Positions 30,254 through 38,241 of a stretch of DNA of 64,000 bases are shown one piece after another. This DNA comes from Paraburkholderia sp. (lineage in GTDB: Bacteria; Pseudomonadota; Gammaproteobacteria; Burkholderiales; Burkholderiaceae). The notes beneath the pieces were generated by a model. The model saw nothing but the letters and a program-made list of their open reading frames with translations, was not told the origin of the DNA and made no database searches. The stretch is taken from assembly GCF_004298475.1 (NCBI RefSeq), contig NZ_SCRP01000010.1, forward strand, positions 124,001 to 188,000, read 5' to 3'. The position numbers and the translations under genes were made by a program. Every line of letters begins with the position of its first letter. The first letter of the stretch is position 1.

Positions 30254-31264
30254 TTACAGGATACGGTGGCCGATCCACCAGCCCGCAGCGGCGAGCGCCG
30301 CCGAAGCCGGAATCGTCAGAACCCACGCCCAGACGATGTTGCCCGCCACGCCCCAGCGCACGGCGGAGAGCTTCTGCGTCGCGCCCACGCCGACGATTGC
30401 GCCCGCAATGGTGTGCGTCGTCGAAACCGGGATGCCGAGCCACGAAGCCGTAAAGAGCGTAATCGCCCCGCCCGTCTCCGCGCAGCAGCCGCCGACCGGC
30501 TTGAGCTTGGTGATCTTCTGCCCCATCGTGCGGACGATCCGCCAGCCGCCGAACAGCGTGCCGAGGCCCATCGACAGATAGCAGACGCCCACCACCCAGA
30601 TCGGCGGCGCGTCGGCAGCCGCCGAGGCGTAGCCGGTGGCGATCAGCAGCATCCAGATGATGCCGATGGTTTTCTGCGCGTCGTTGCCGCCGTGGCCGAG
30701 GCTGTAGAGGCTCGCGGAAAGGATCTGCAGACGCCGGAAGCGCCGGTCCACCTTGCTCGGCGGCGTGCGGAAATAGAGCCACGACACCAGCAGCATGAAG
30801 AACGAGCCGAGGATGAAACCGAGCAGCGGCGAGATGAAGATGAACGCGACCGTCTTCATGAGGCCGTCGAAGTTCAGCGAATGCCAGCCCGACTTCGCGA
30901 GCGCCGAGCCCACCAGGCCGCCGATCAGCGCGTGCGACGAACTGGACGGAATGCCGTAGTGCCAGGTCACCACGTTCCAGACGATGGCCCCGATCAGCGC
31001 GCCGAACACGACGTAGTGATCGACGATGCCGGGGTCGATGGTGCCCTTGCCCACCGTGCGCGCGACGTTCAGGTGGAAGATGAAATAGGCGATGACGTTG
31101 AACATGGCGGCGAATGCCACCGCCTGCTGCGGCTTGAGCACGCCCGTCGACACGACCGTGGCGATCGAGTTCGCCGCGTCGTGAAAACCGTTCATGAAGT
31201 CGAAAATGAGCGAGATGGCCACGAGCGACGCGACCATCCAGATGGCGAGTTGTATCGATTGCAT
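30254..31264 (-). CDS. pit: Low-affinity inorganic phosphate transporter (Pit)
   Basis: This 336-residue PiT-family permease has the duplicated signature: FDFMNGFHDAANSIATVVSTG near the N-terminus and SLGHGGNDAQKTIGIIW in the second half. It has about ten membrane segments and should import metal-phosphate with protons. The ATG at 31264 gives MQSIQLAIW; the upstream extension is shadow. It lies 10 bases after the DUF47 gene, so the two form an operon. Confidence 0.94.
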   Translation of the reverse strand: MQSIQLAIWMVASLVAISLIFDFMNGFHDAANSIATVVSTGVLKPQQAVAFAAMFNVIAYFIFHLNVARTVGKGTIDPGIVDHYVVFGALIGAIVWNVVTWHYGIPSSSSHALIGGLVGSALAKSGWHSLNFDGLMKTVAFIFISPLLGFILGSFFMLLVSWLYFRTPPSKVDRRFRRLQILSASLYSLGHGGNDAQKTIGIIWMLLIATGYASAAADAPPIWVVGVCYLSMGLGTLFGGWRIVRTMGQKITKLKPVGGCCAETGGAITLFTASWLGIPVSTTHTIAGAIVGVGATQKLSAVRWGVAGNIVWAWVLTIPASAALAAAGWWIGHRIL

Positions 31265-31274
31265 CGCGTGAGAC

Positions 31275-31901
31275 TCAGGCGTTTTCCAGCACGATGCCTT
31301 CGATGATGTTCGCCACATCCTCGCACTTGTCCGTGATCGACTCGAGCAGCTCGTAGATCGCCTTCAGCTTGATCACGGTCTTGACGTTGTCCTCCTCGCG
31401 GAAGAGCTTCGACATGGCCGAACGCAGCAGCCCGTCCGCTTCGGATTCGAGCCGGTCGATTTCCTCGCACGCGTGCAGGATCTCGCGAGCCTGCTTCATG
31501 TCGGACAGCATCGCGACCGCGGCCTGGACCCGCTCGACGGTCGCCGTGCAGACGTGGGCAAGCTGGCGCGCCTCGGCGGTGACGGCCTGCACGTCGTAGA
31601 GCGAAATGGCCGTGGCTACGTCTTCCATCAGGTCGAGCGCGTCGTCCATCGTCGAAATCAGCTTGTGGATTTCGTCGCGGTCGAGCGGCGTGATGAAGGT
31701 CTTGTGAAGCAGGTCGATCGCTTCGTGGGTCAGCTTGTCGGCGGCCTTCTCGGCAGCCTGAACGTTCTGTTTGTGGATTTCCGCATCGGCCAGGTTGTCG
31801 ATCAGAAGCTCCAGCTCCCGGCTTGCAGAAACGAGGCACTTTGCGTGCGCATTGAAAATTTCAAAGAACTTGCCCTCGGTGGGCATGAATCGGCCGAACA
31901 T
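31275..31901 (-). CDS. DUF47 / PhoU-like Pit accessory protein
   Basis: This 208-residue all-helical PhoU-like protein begins MFGRFMPTEGKFFEIFNAHA and contains the DUF47 segments LISTMDDALDLMEDVATAI and ITDKCEDVANIIEGIVLENA. DUF47 proteins are encoded with Pit transporters and are thought to modulate them (the orfA-pit pair of Sinorhizobium meliloti is the best-known case). The ATG at 31901 is the family start. Confidence 0.92.
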   Translation of the reverse strand: MFGRFMPTEGKFFEIFNAHAKCLVSASRELELLIDNLADAEIHKQNVQAAEKAADKLTHEAIDLLHKTFITPLDRDEIHKLISTMDDALDLMEDVATAISLYDVQAVTAEARQLAHVCTATVERVQAAVAMLSDMKQAREILHACEEIDRLESEADGLLRSAMSKLFREEDNVKTVIKLKAIYELLESITDKCEDVANIIEGIVLENA

Positions 31902-31924
31902 TTGAATCCCGGAAATTGGTCTCG

Positions 31925-31958
31925 GATGACTGTCATCCAGCGGCAATGCGTCTGTCAT
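31925..31958. promoter_or_regulatory. Candidate PHO-box-like repeats upstream of DUF47-pit
   Basis: On the plus strand CTGTCAT occurs at 31930-31936 and again at 31952-31958, 22 bases apart. CGGCAAT sits halfway at 31941, matching the 11-bp periodicity of PhoB sites. The orientation is opposite to the operon. The first copy also forms part of a 15-bp palindrome (GGATGACTGTCATCC, 31924-31938), so another regulator is possible. Confidence 0.45.
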
Positions 31959-32080
31959 ACAGCGGCCACATTGTAACGTCCGCCGACGCACGCGCGGCTC
32001 GCCGCCTGCAGAAACGCAGGGATAAGCAAAGCTCGACCGAAACGCGCTTGCGGCGCGCATCGGTTCTGGAAGATTTGCCG

Positions 32081-33463
32081 CTACTCGCCGTAGAAGTTCT
32101 GTGCCCCGGCAAAATTATCGAATTTCGTGTATTGGCCGTGGAACGTGAGGCGAACAGGCCCGATCGGGCCGTTACGCTGCTTGCCGATGATGATCTCGGC
32201 GGTGCCTTTGTCGGGGCTGTCCGGGTTATAGACTTCGTCGCGGTAGATAAACAGGATCACGTCCGCGTCCTGTTCGATAGCGCCCGATTCGCGCAAATCC
32301 GACATCACCGGGCGCTTGTTCGGCCGCTGCTCCAGACCGCGGTTCAGCTGCGAGAGCGCGACCACTGGTACGTCGAGTTCCTTGGCGAGGCTCTTGAGCG
32401 AGCGCGAGATTTCGGAGATTTCCGTCGCCCGGTTCTCGCCGGTCGACGATCCGCTCATCAGCTGCAGATAGTCGACGATGATGAGCCCGAGCTTGCCGCA
32501 CTGGCGCGCGAGGCGCCGCGCGCGCGAGCGCAGCTCCATCGGGTTCAGGGCGCCGGTTTCGTCGATGAAGATCTGTGCTTCGCTCATTTTCTGCACGGCG
32601 TGCGTGAGCTTCGGCCAGTCTTCATCCGTCAGGCGGCCCGTGCGCATGCGGTGCTGGTCCAGCCGCCCGACGGAGCCGAGCATACGCATGATGAGCTGTG
32701 TGCCCGGCATTTCCATCGAGAACACCGCCACGGGCAGGCCGTACTCGACGGCCACGTATTCGCCGATGTTCATCGAGAACGCGGTCTTACCCATCGACGG
32801 ACGCCCGGCCACGATGATCAGTTCGCCGCCGTGCATGCCCGAGGTCATGCGGTCGAGGTCGACGAAACCTGTCGGCGTGCCCGTCACGTCGCTCGGATTG
32901 GCGGTGTGATACAGCGTGTCGATGCGCTCCACGACCTGCGTGAGCAGCGGCCCGATTTCGAGAAAACCCTGCGTGCCGCGCGCGCCGTCCTCGGCGATCG
33001 AGAACACCTTCGCCTCGGCCTCGTCGAGCAACTGGCGCACTTCCTTGCCCTGCGGATTGAACGCGTCCGAGGAAATTTCGTCGGCGACCGAAACGAGGCG
33101 CCGCAGCACCGCGCGGTCGCGCACGATTTCCGCATAACGGCGGATGTTCGCGGCGCTCGGCGTGTTCTGGGCGAGTGCGTTCAGGTACGCGAGGCCGCCC
33201 ACGTCCTCGGCCTTGCCCGAGGTGGTGAGCGCCTCGTAGACCGTCACCACGTCGGCCGGGCGCGAGGACGCGATCAGGCGGCCGACATGCTCGTAGATAA
33301 CGCGGTGATCGTAGCGGTAGAAGTCGCTTTGCGCGAGGAAGTCGGCAATCCGGTCCCAGGCGGCGTTATCCAGCAACAGGCCGCCGAGCACCGATTGCTC
33401 GGCCTCGATCGAATGCGGAGGGACTTTCAGCGACTCGAGTTGGGGATCGTTCGGAGCGTTCAT
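32081..33463 (-). CDS. dnaB: Replicative DNA helicase DnaB
   Basis: This 460-residue hexameric helicase has an N-terminal collar domain (PHSIEAEQSVLGGLLLDNAAWD) and a RecA-like domain with Walker A GRPSMGKTAF, Walker B LGLIIVDYLQLM and the arginine-finger region QHRMRTG. The ATG at 33463 (MNAPNDPQ) is preferred over an in-frame TTG three codons earlier. It follows the rpsF-priB-rpsR-rplI genes on the same strand, but a terminator lies between. Confidence 0.97.
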   Translation of the reverse strand: MNAPNDPQLESLKVPPHSIEAEQSVLGGLLLDNAAWDRIADFLAQSDFYRYDHRVIYEHVGRLIASSRPADVVTVYEALTTSGKAEDVGGLAYLNALAQNTPSAANIRRYAEIVRDRAVLRRLVSVADEISSDAFNPQGKEVRQLLDEAEAKVFSIAEDGARGTQGFLEIGPLLTQVVERIDTLYHTANPSDVTGTPTGFVDLDRMTSGMHGGELIIVAGRPSMGKTAFSMNIGEYVAVEYGLPVAVFSMEMPGTQLIMRMLGSVGRLDQHRMRTGRLTDEDWPKLTHAVQKMSEAQIFIDETGALNPMELRSRARRLARQCGKLGLIIVDYLQLMSGSSTGENRATEISEISRSLKSLAKELDVPVVALSQLNRGLEQRPNKRPVMSDLRESGAIEQDADVILFIYRDEVYNPDSPDKGTAEIIIGKQRNGPIGPVRLTFHGQYTKFDNFAGAQNFYGE

Positions 33464-33562
33464 GGAGGGCAATTATCGGACAAGCCAGCCACCTGGAACA
33501 AGCAGCAAACCTGTAAAACGGCAGCGGCCGGACACGCATTAAACACGCACCCGGCGCGCAAT

Positions 33563-33597
33563 AAAAAAGGCAGAAGCCGCGGGGCTCCTGCCTTTTC
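33563..33597 (-). terminator. Terminator of the rpsF-priB-rpsR-rplI operon
   Basis: The stem AAAAGGCAG...CTGCCTTTT has an additional inner AGCC/GGCT pairing and, on the minus strand, runs into TTTTTTATT. It lies about 50 bases after the rplI stop and separates the operon from dnaB. Confidence 0.85.
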
Positions 33598-33642
33598 TGA
33601 AACGACAGCGCTCGAGCGGCCCAACCGGGCCGCCCAGGGTGC

Positions 33643-34095
33643 TTAGACGTGCTCGCCCAGCACCGACACCGTGACGTCGACGATGACGTCGGTGTGCAGG
33701 CCGACTTGCACCGGGTGGTCGCCCACCATCTTCAGCGGGCCTTCCGGCAGGCGCACTTGCGCCTTTTCCACTGCGAAGCCTTGCTTGGTCAGCGCGACGG
33801 CGATGTCGGCGTTCGTGACCGAGCCGAACAGACGGCCGTCCACGCCAGCCTTCTGGCCGATCTGAACGGTCAGGCCGTTCAGCTTTTCGCCTTCTGCCTG
33901 AGCGGCTGCCAGCTTTTCAGCGGCGACCTTTTCGAGTTCGGCGCGGCGAACTTCGAATTCGGCGATTGCGTCCTTCGTGGCGCGGCGGGCCTTCTTGTTC
34001 GGGATCAGGAAGTTACGTGCGTAACCGTCCTTCACCTTGACGATGTCGCCCAGATTACCGAGGTTGACGACTTTTTCGAGAAGAATGATCTGCAT
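33643..34095 (-). CDS. rplI: 50S ribosomal protein L9
   Basis: This 150-residue protein begins [32 protein letters not shown], the L9 signature, followed by the long connecting helix and a C-terminal rRNA-binding domain ([16 protein letters not shown]). It is the last gene of the rpsF operon. Confidence 0.98.
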   Translation of the reverse strand: MQIILLEKVVNLGNLGDIVKVKDGYARNFLIPNKKARRATKDAIAEFEVRRAELEKVAAEKLAAAQAEGEKLNGLTVQIGQKAGVDGRLFGSVTNADIAVALTKQGFAVEKAQVRLPEGPLKMVGDHPVQVGLHTDVIVDVTVSVLGEHV

Positions 34096-34122
34096 TCGGA
34101 TGCTCCTTGTAGCGTCGTCGGG

Positions 34123-34398
34123 TTAGGCCTTGTGCTGGTCGGTGTACGGCATCAGCGCGAGGAAACGCGCGCGCTTGATAGCCGTGTCCAGCTGACGTTG
34201 ATAGTGGGCCTTGGTACCCGTCAGACGCGCCGGCGTGATCTTGCCGTTTTCGCCGATGAAGTCCTTCAGCGTATCGATATCCTTGTAGTCGATCTGCTCG
34301 ACGCTTGCAGCCGTGAAGCGGCAGAACTTCTTACGCTTGAAGAGCGGGTTTTGCTGTTGACGACGCTTGTCGAATTTCTTACCAGTCGGGCGGGCCAT
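34123..34398 (-). CDS. rpsR: 30S ribosomal protein S18
   Basis: This 91-residue protein contains the S18 core [35 protein letters not shown] and a basic N-terminus ([20 protein letters not shown]). It binds next to S6 on the platform of the small subunit. It starts two bases after the priB stop. Confidence 0.98.
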   Translation of the reverse strand: MARPTGKKFDKRRQQQNPLFKRKKFCRFTAASVEQIDYKDIDTLKDFIGENGKITPARLTGTKAHYQRQLDTAIKRARFLALMPYTDQHKA

Positions 34399-34400
34399 GA

Positions 34401-34700
34401 TTAGTCCTTTCCTGTACCTTGCATTTCGGTGATATGAAACACCAGGGTTCGCGCGTTGCGGTGCTTTTTCGCCAGAAAACCGGTGAAGAGCGTCTCGACG
34501 CCCATTTCACAGCCTTCCAGCTTGCCGCAAGCCTCGCCGGCGGCCACTGCGTCCATCGTCAGTTCCACGAGGCGGGCAATGCCGGCCTCGACGACTTCGG
34601 TGCGGTGGTGCAACGTGCAGCTTGCGATCGGAACGCCGGCGGGGGTATATCGCACCGGTTCGCGTTCGACGACGCTCGCCTTGAGTTGCAGCCTGTTCAC
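34401..34700 (-). CDS. priB: Primosomal replication protein N (PriB)
   Basis: This 99-residue single OB-fold protein ([31 protein letters not shown] ... [19 protein letters not shown]) binds ssDNA and stimulates PriA-directed replication restart. Its place between rpsF and rpsR is diagnostic. A 12-bp repeat (GGCAACTGAGTT/AAGCAACTGAGC, plus strand) lies just upstream. Confidence 0.95.
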   Translation of the reverse strand: MNRLQLKASVVEREPVRYTPAGVPIASCTLHHRTEVVEAGIARLVELTMDAVAAGEACGKLEGCEMGVETLFTGFLAKKHRNARTLVFHITEMQGTGKD

Positions 34701-34769
34701 GGGGCTTACGCGGTTGATTTAGGCAACTGAGTTAAGCAACTGAGCTCGAATCCTGATGGCTTGTATCGT

Positions 34770-35141
34770 TTAAGCCTGCGCGTCGGTCGGCTGGGCAGCC
34801 GCCTTCTTGGCTTCTTCGCGCTGCACTTCCTTCATCATCGGCGACGGGCCGGTTTCGGCCTTCTTCATCTTGACGATGAGGTGACGCAGAACGGCGTCGT
34901 TGAACTTGAACGCGTGTTCCAGTTCGTCGAGCGTGGTCTGGTCGCATTCGATGTTCATGCAGACGTAGTGAGCCTTCGCGAGTTTCTCGATCATGTAGGC
35001 CAGTTGACGACGGCCCCAGTCTTCGATGCGGTGGATCTGGCCACCGTGCGACGTGATCGTGCCTTTGTAACGCTCGATCATGGCGGGCACCTGCTCGCTT
35101 TGATCGGGGTGCACGATGAAGACGATTTCGTAATGACGCAT
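34770..35141 (-). CDS. rpsF: 30S ribosomal protein S6
   Basis: This 123-residue protein begins [25 protein letters not shown] and contains the S6 segment [27 protein letters not shown]. The charged C-terminal tail is typical. It is the first gene of its operon, with AAGGAG about 7 bases before the ATG and a repeat-bearing leader upstream. Confidence 0.98.
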   Translation of the reverse strand: MRHYEIVFIVHPDQSEQVPAMIERYKGTITSHGGQIHRIEDWGRRQLAYMIEKLAKAHYVCMNIECDQTTLDELEHAFKFNDAVLRHLIVKMKKAETGPSPMMKEVQREEAKKAAAQPTDAQA

Positions 35142-35158
35142 TACACACTCCTTGTGGA

Positions 35159-35212
35159 TTAAAGCCGCCCGGGCGCCATTGAATTCTCCGGATTACCCGT
35201 TGAATTCTCCGG
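35159..35212 (-). promoter_or_regulatory. rpsF leader: duplicated GGAGAATTCAA element and mini-ORF
   Basis: Read on the minus strand, CCGGAGAATTCAA occurs twice, 21 bases apart (35200-35212 and 35179-35191). The second copy ends at an ATG opening a six-codon frame (MAPGRL, stop TAA) that closes about 17 bases before the rpsF ATG. This could be a leader peptide or part of an S6:S18 autoregulatory mRNA site; neither is proven. Confidence 0.4.
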
Positions 35213-35310
35213 TGCGGCAAGTGAGAAGCCGAAGAGTGTAACGCGAGACGGCGGCGCGCGCAACTGAAATCGGTTGCGCGCGGCGTGTTTCGGGCGTGTT
35301 TTCAATGACT

Positions 35311-35343
35311 TGGCGCGCCTTACCCCCGGTCGGGGGCGCGCCA
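35311..35343. repeat. Nested GC-rich hairpin downstream of the anti-sigma gene region
   Basis: TGGCGCG pairs with CGCGCCA around an inner CCCCCG/CGGGGG stem, with an asymmetric CCTTA bulge. There is no T tract on either strand. Confidence 0.6.
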
Positions 35344-35350
35344 GTTCCGT

Positions 35351-35400
35351 GCGAACGGCGTGCCAACTGCACTCCAACTGCATGCGAACTGCACGCCAAC
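35351..35400. repeat. 11-bp degenerate tandem repeat, 4-5 units
   Basis: Successive 11-mers GCGAACGGCGT, GCCAACTGCAC, TCCAACTGCAT, GCGAACTGCAC and a partial GCCAAC share the core (C/G)AACTGCA. They lie between rpsF and the anti-sigma gene. Confidence 0.7.
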
Positions 35401-35419
35401 CCAGGCATCGCGTGCGCGT

Positions 35420-36310
35420 TCAAGCACCGCCGAGGCGCGCGTCCAGCGCGGCGCGCAGGCCCGTGAGCGCCTCCGGCCCGGCATCGGTGACGGCCCACCA
35501 GGTCATACCGCCAGCTTGCCAGTGCGCCAGCGCGTAGCCCTCGCTGATGCGCGGCGGCGAGCCCGCCGCCGCAGCCGGACCCGCCTCGCCGGGCGGGAAG
35601 ACATAGAGATCGATCACGTGCTTGCGATAGTGATAGACGAGCACCGCCACGCGCTCGCGCCCCACATAGTCGAGCCGGCCGCCCACGAGCGGGAAACCCT
35701 CGGCGGCGAGATCCTCGACGGGCGGCGCGTAGTCGATCTTGCCGTTGAACCACGGCTTGACCGTATGCTTGTCCGTCGAGATCACATCGAGGTCGCGCCC
35801 CGAAATCTGCGCGCGGACGTGGCTCGCCACAAGCTCGTTGACGAATTCACCGCCAGTTGCCGGGCGGCGCAGGTTCAGCGCTGCGGCAAACCCGAGCGCA
35901 CAAAGCACGAGCAGCGCGCCCGCGAGCCAGCTGAAGCCCGCCGCCCGCCCTCCGGCGCCCGAGCCGAATCCACCGAATCCACTGAATCCACCAAAGCGTG
36001 GCCACGGCCAGGCGCTCCAGCCGGTCTTATGCACACGGCCGCGCCCGGGTTGTTCGACGGTCTCTCCCGCGCGAGTGTCATGCCCGGCTACGCCCGGCGG
36101 CAAGGCCGCGACGATGCGCGCGCCGAGCCCCGCCGGTGCGCGGTGGTAGTCCGCGGACTTCACCGTCTTCGACATCGCCTGCACGGCCCGCGCGTCGCGC
36201 TGGCACTGTGCACAGCCGGACAAATGCTCCCGCACGCGCCGTTCGTCGGCGGCGGAAAGCTCGCGGTCGACGCTCGCGTCGATCAGTGGGCGCACTTCGT
36301 CACAGTTCAT
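35420..36310 (-). CDS. Zinc-containing transmembrane anti-sigma factor
   Basis: This 296-residue protein begins MNCDEVRPLIDASVDRELSAADERRVREHLSGCAQC, the ZAS domain with HxxxCxxC. A Gly/Phe-rich linker (FGGFSGFGGFGS) and one membrane helix (about 130-150, LAGALLVLCALGFAAAL) follow, then a periplasmic domain ending TWWAVTDAGPEALTGL. The start at 36310 has GGAGG 6 bases upstream and overlaps the sigma gene stop by 11 bases. It should hold the cognate ECF sigma factor inactive. Confidence 0.9.
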   Translation of the reverse strand: MNCDEVRPLIDASVDRELSAADERRVREHLSGCAQCQRDARAVQAMSKTVKSADYHRAPAGLGARIVAALPPGVAGHDTRAGETVEQPGRGRVHKTGWSAWPWPRFGGFSGFGGFGSGAGGRAAGFSWLAGALLVLCALGFAAALNLRRPATGGEFVNELVASHVRAQISGRDLDVISTDKHTVKPWFNGKIDYAPPVEDLAAEGFPLVGGRLDYVGRERVAVLVYHYRKHVIDLYVFPPGEAGPAAAAGSPPRISEGYALAHWQAGGMTWWAVTDAGPEALTGLRAALDARLGGA

Positions 36311-37115
36311 CGGGCGCCTCCGTCGTAGGGCCATCTGGATGGCCATCTGTATGCGGCTGCGGTCCGCCGTCGACGGCTGGCTCGCCAGCGAACCGGCCGA
36401 CGCTCCCCCGCACCGATGGCCGCCTTGCCCGATCGCTCGCCCCGCCGCCATCGTCCGCGCCATTGCCGCGCACGCCTGGCCGCGCAGTTTGCATGTCCGC
36501 TTGCATGTCAGGCTGCACATCGGGCCGCGCGTCGCGTGGCGCACGCCCCTGCGAAACTGCAAGCAGCGCCGCAAGCCGACGGCGTCCGCGCGCCAGCCGC
36601 GACATCACGGTCCCCACCGGGAGATCGGCGATCACCGCGATCTCGCGATAACTCAAATCCTCCATCTCGCGTAGCACGAGCACCTCTCGATACTCCACCG
36701 GCAGCCTGTGCAGCGCATCCTGCACGATGCGCGCATCTTCCGCGCGGATTGCGAGCGTTTCCGGGTCCGCGCTCGCCGTCTCCCAGCCTTCGGGCGGCGT
36801 GTCGTCGCGCAACTCGTCGAACGGCGTCACTTCTTCCGATGTCGAGCGCCGTCGCCACTCGTCGTACCAGACGCGCCGCACGATCGCGAGCAGCCACGGG
36901 CGCGCGAGATCGCCGCGAAACGTGTCGAAGAAACGAAACGCCCGCAGAAACGCCTCCTGCACGATGTCATCGGCATCGCCCGGATTGCGCGAGAGCCAGC
37001 GCGCGAGGTTGTAGGCCGCATCGAGATGCGGCAGCGCGAGCGCCTGGAAACGGCTGCTGCGCGCCGCTTCGTCGCTTCCCGCTGGCTCGACATGCTCGTT
37101 CGCGCTTGCGCCCAC
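36300..37115 (-). CDS. ECF sigma factor with long C-terminal tail
   Basis: This 271-residue protein has sigma region 2 (AYNLARWLSRNPGDADDIVQEAFLRAFRFFDTF, RPWLLAIVRRVWYDEWRR) and region 4 (LHRLPVEYREVLVLREMEDLSYREIAVIADLPVGTVMSRLARGRRRL). It overlaps the anti-sigma start, so the pair is translationally coupled. ECF factors usually end soon after region 4; here about 75 further residues form a Pro/Asp/Gly-rich disordered tail that includes DVQPDMQADMQT, encoded by 12-bp repeats. The tail may be recent low-complexity growth or may affect regulation. Confidence 0.9.
   Translation of the reverse strand: MGASANEHVEPAGSDEAARSSRFQALALPHLDAAYNLARWLSRNPGDADDIVQEAFLRAFRFFDTFRGDLARPWLLAIVRRVWYDEWRRRSTSEEVTPFDELRDDTPPEGWETASADPETLAIRAEDARIVQDALHRLPVEYREVLVLREMEDLSYREIAVIADLPVGTVMSRLARGRRRLAALLAVSQGRAPRDARPDVQPDMQADMQTARPGVRGNGADDGGGASDRARRPSVRGSVGRFAGEPAVDGGPQPHTDGHPDGPTTEAPDEL
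36488..36523. repeat. 12-bp repeats inside the ECF sigma tail
   Basis: Three 12-mers (TTTGCATGTCCG, CTTGCATGTCAG, GCTGCACATCGG on the plus strand) encode the DVQP-DMQA-DMQT segment. A second pair of 12-mers (GGGCCATCTGGA, TGGCCATCTGTA) lies at 36328-36351. Confidence 0.65.
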
Positions 37116-37315
37116 GCTCGCCCCTCGTGCCTCTTACGGTTTCCCTCGTCCTGCAAATCGCGCCTCGCCTTCTCGACTACTGGCCGTCCTTCATGCAGTA
37201 CCGTCGCTGCGGCCAGTGTATTCCCGCCGTCTGCGCCCGCCAGCGAAAAATAAAGCGGGAATACACAGCGCGCCAGGGCGGTAAGACAGGCACATCCACG
37301 CGTGAGGAGGCGACC

Positions 37316-38206
37316 ATGCCCACCACTCTGAAACGGCGCGACTTCCTGCGCCTCGCCGCACTGGGCGGCGGCGTCGCGTTCGCATCGGCACTGCCCGGCT
37401 GGGCCGCGGAACGCGACGCTGATTTCTTCTTCGTCCAGCTTTCCGATGCGCACTGGGGCTTCGAAGGCCCGAAGGTCAACCCCGACTCGAAAGGCACGCT
37501 GCCGAAGGCAATCGCCGCCGTCAACGCGCTGCCCGCCAAGCCCGATTTCGTCGTGTTCACGGGCGACCTCACGCACACGACCGACGATCCCGCCGTGCGC
37601 CGCACGCGCATGCATGAATTCCAGTCGATCATTGCCGCGCTGAAGGTCAAGCCGCTCTATCTGATGCCAGGCGAGCACGACGCGAGTCTCGACAACGGCG
37701 AGGCGTACCGCGAGCTGTTCGGTCAGACGCACTACACGTTCGACCATCGCGGCGTGCATTTCATCGTGCTCGACAACGTGTCCGATCCTGCAGCCCGCGT
37801 GGGCGACACGCAGATCGCGTGGCTCGCCGACGACCTCTCGCGTCAGCGCCCGGACGCCCGCATCGTCGTCTTCACGCACCGGCCGCTTTTCGATCTCGCG
37901 CCGCAATGGGACTGGGCCACGCGCGACGGCGCCGCCGTAATCAACGTGCTGCAGAAGCACCAGAACGTCACCGTGTTCTACGGCCATATCCACCAGGAGC
38001 ATCACACGATGACGGGCGCAATCGCGCACCACGCCGCGCGCTCGCTGATGTTCCCGCTGCCCGCGCCCGGTTCGCAGGCGCAGCGGCTGCCGGTTCCGTG
38101 GGATGCATCGGCGCCCTATAAGGGGCTCGGCTGGCGCAGCATCGAAGTCGATGGTCCGCCGCAGGCGTATGCGCTGACCGAAATGCCGATCCGCAATCTC
38201 ACCTGA
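37316..38206 (+). CDS. Tat-exported metallophosphoesterase
   Basis: This 296-residue protein has a Tat signal (KRRDFLRLAALGGGVAFASA). A calcineurin-like phosphoesterase domain follows, with metal-ligand motifs QLSDAHWG, FTGDLTHTTDD, GEHDAS (in place of the usual GNHD), VFTHRPLF and YGHIHQEHH. It is exported folded to the periplasm; the substrate is unknown. GAGGAGG precedes the ATG. It is divergent from the sigma/anti-sigma pair across 200 bases and is followed 35 bases later by the cupredoxin gene, suggesting a shared regulon. Confidence 0.88.
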   Translation: MPTTLKRRDFLRLAALGGGVAFASALPGWAAERDADFFFVQLSDAHWGFEGPKVNPDSKGTLPKAIAAVNALPAKPDFVVFTGDLTHTTDDPAVRRTRMHEFQSIIAALKVKPLYLMPGEHDASLDNGEAYRELFGQTHYTFDHRGVHFIVLDNVSDPAARVGDTQIAWLADDLSRQRPDARIVVFTHRPLFDLAPQWDWATRDGAAVINVLQKHQNVTVFYGHIHQEHHTMTGAIAHHAARSLMFPLPAPGSQAQRLPVPWDASAPYKGLGWRSIEVDGPPQAYALTEMPIRNLT

Positions 38207-38241
38207 CTCACCCAACGACAAAACCTGCCGAGGAGACCGCC

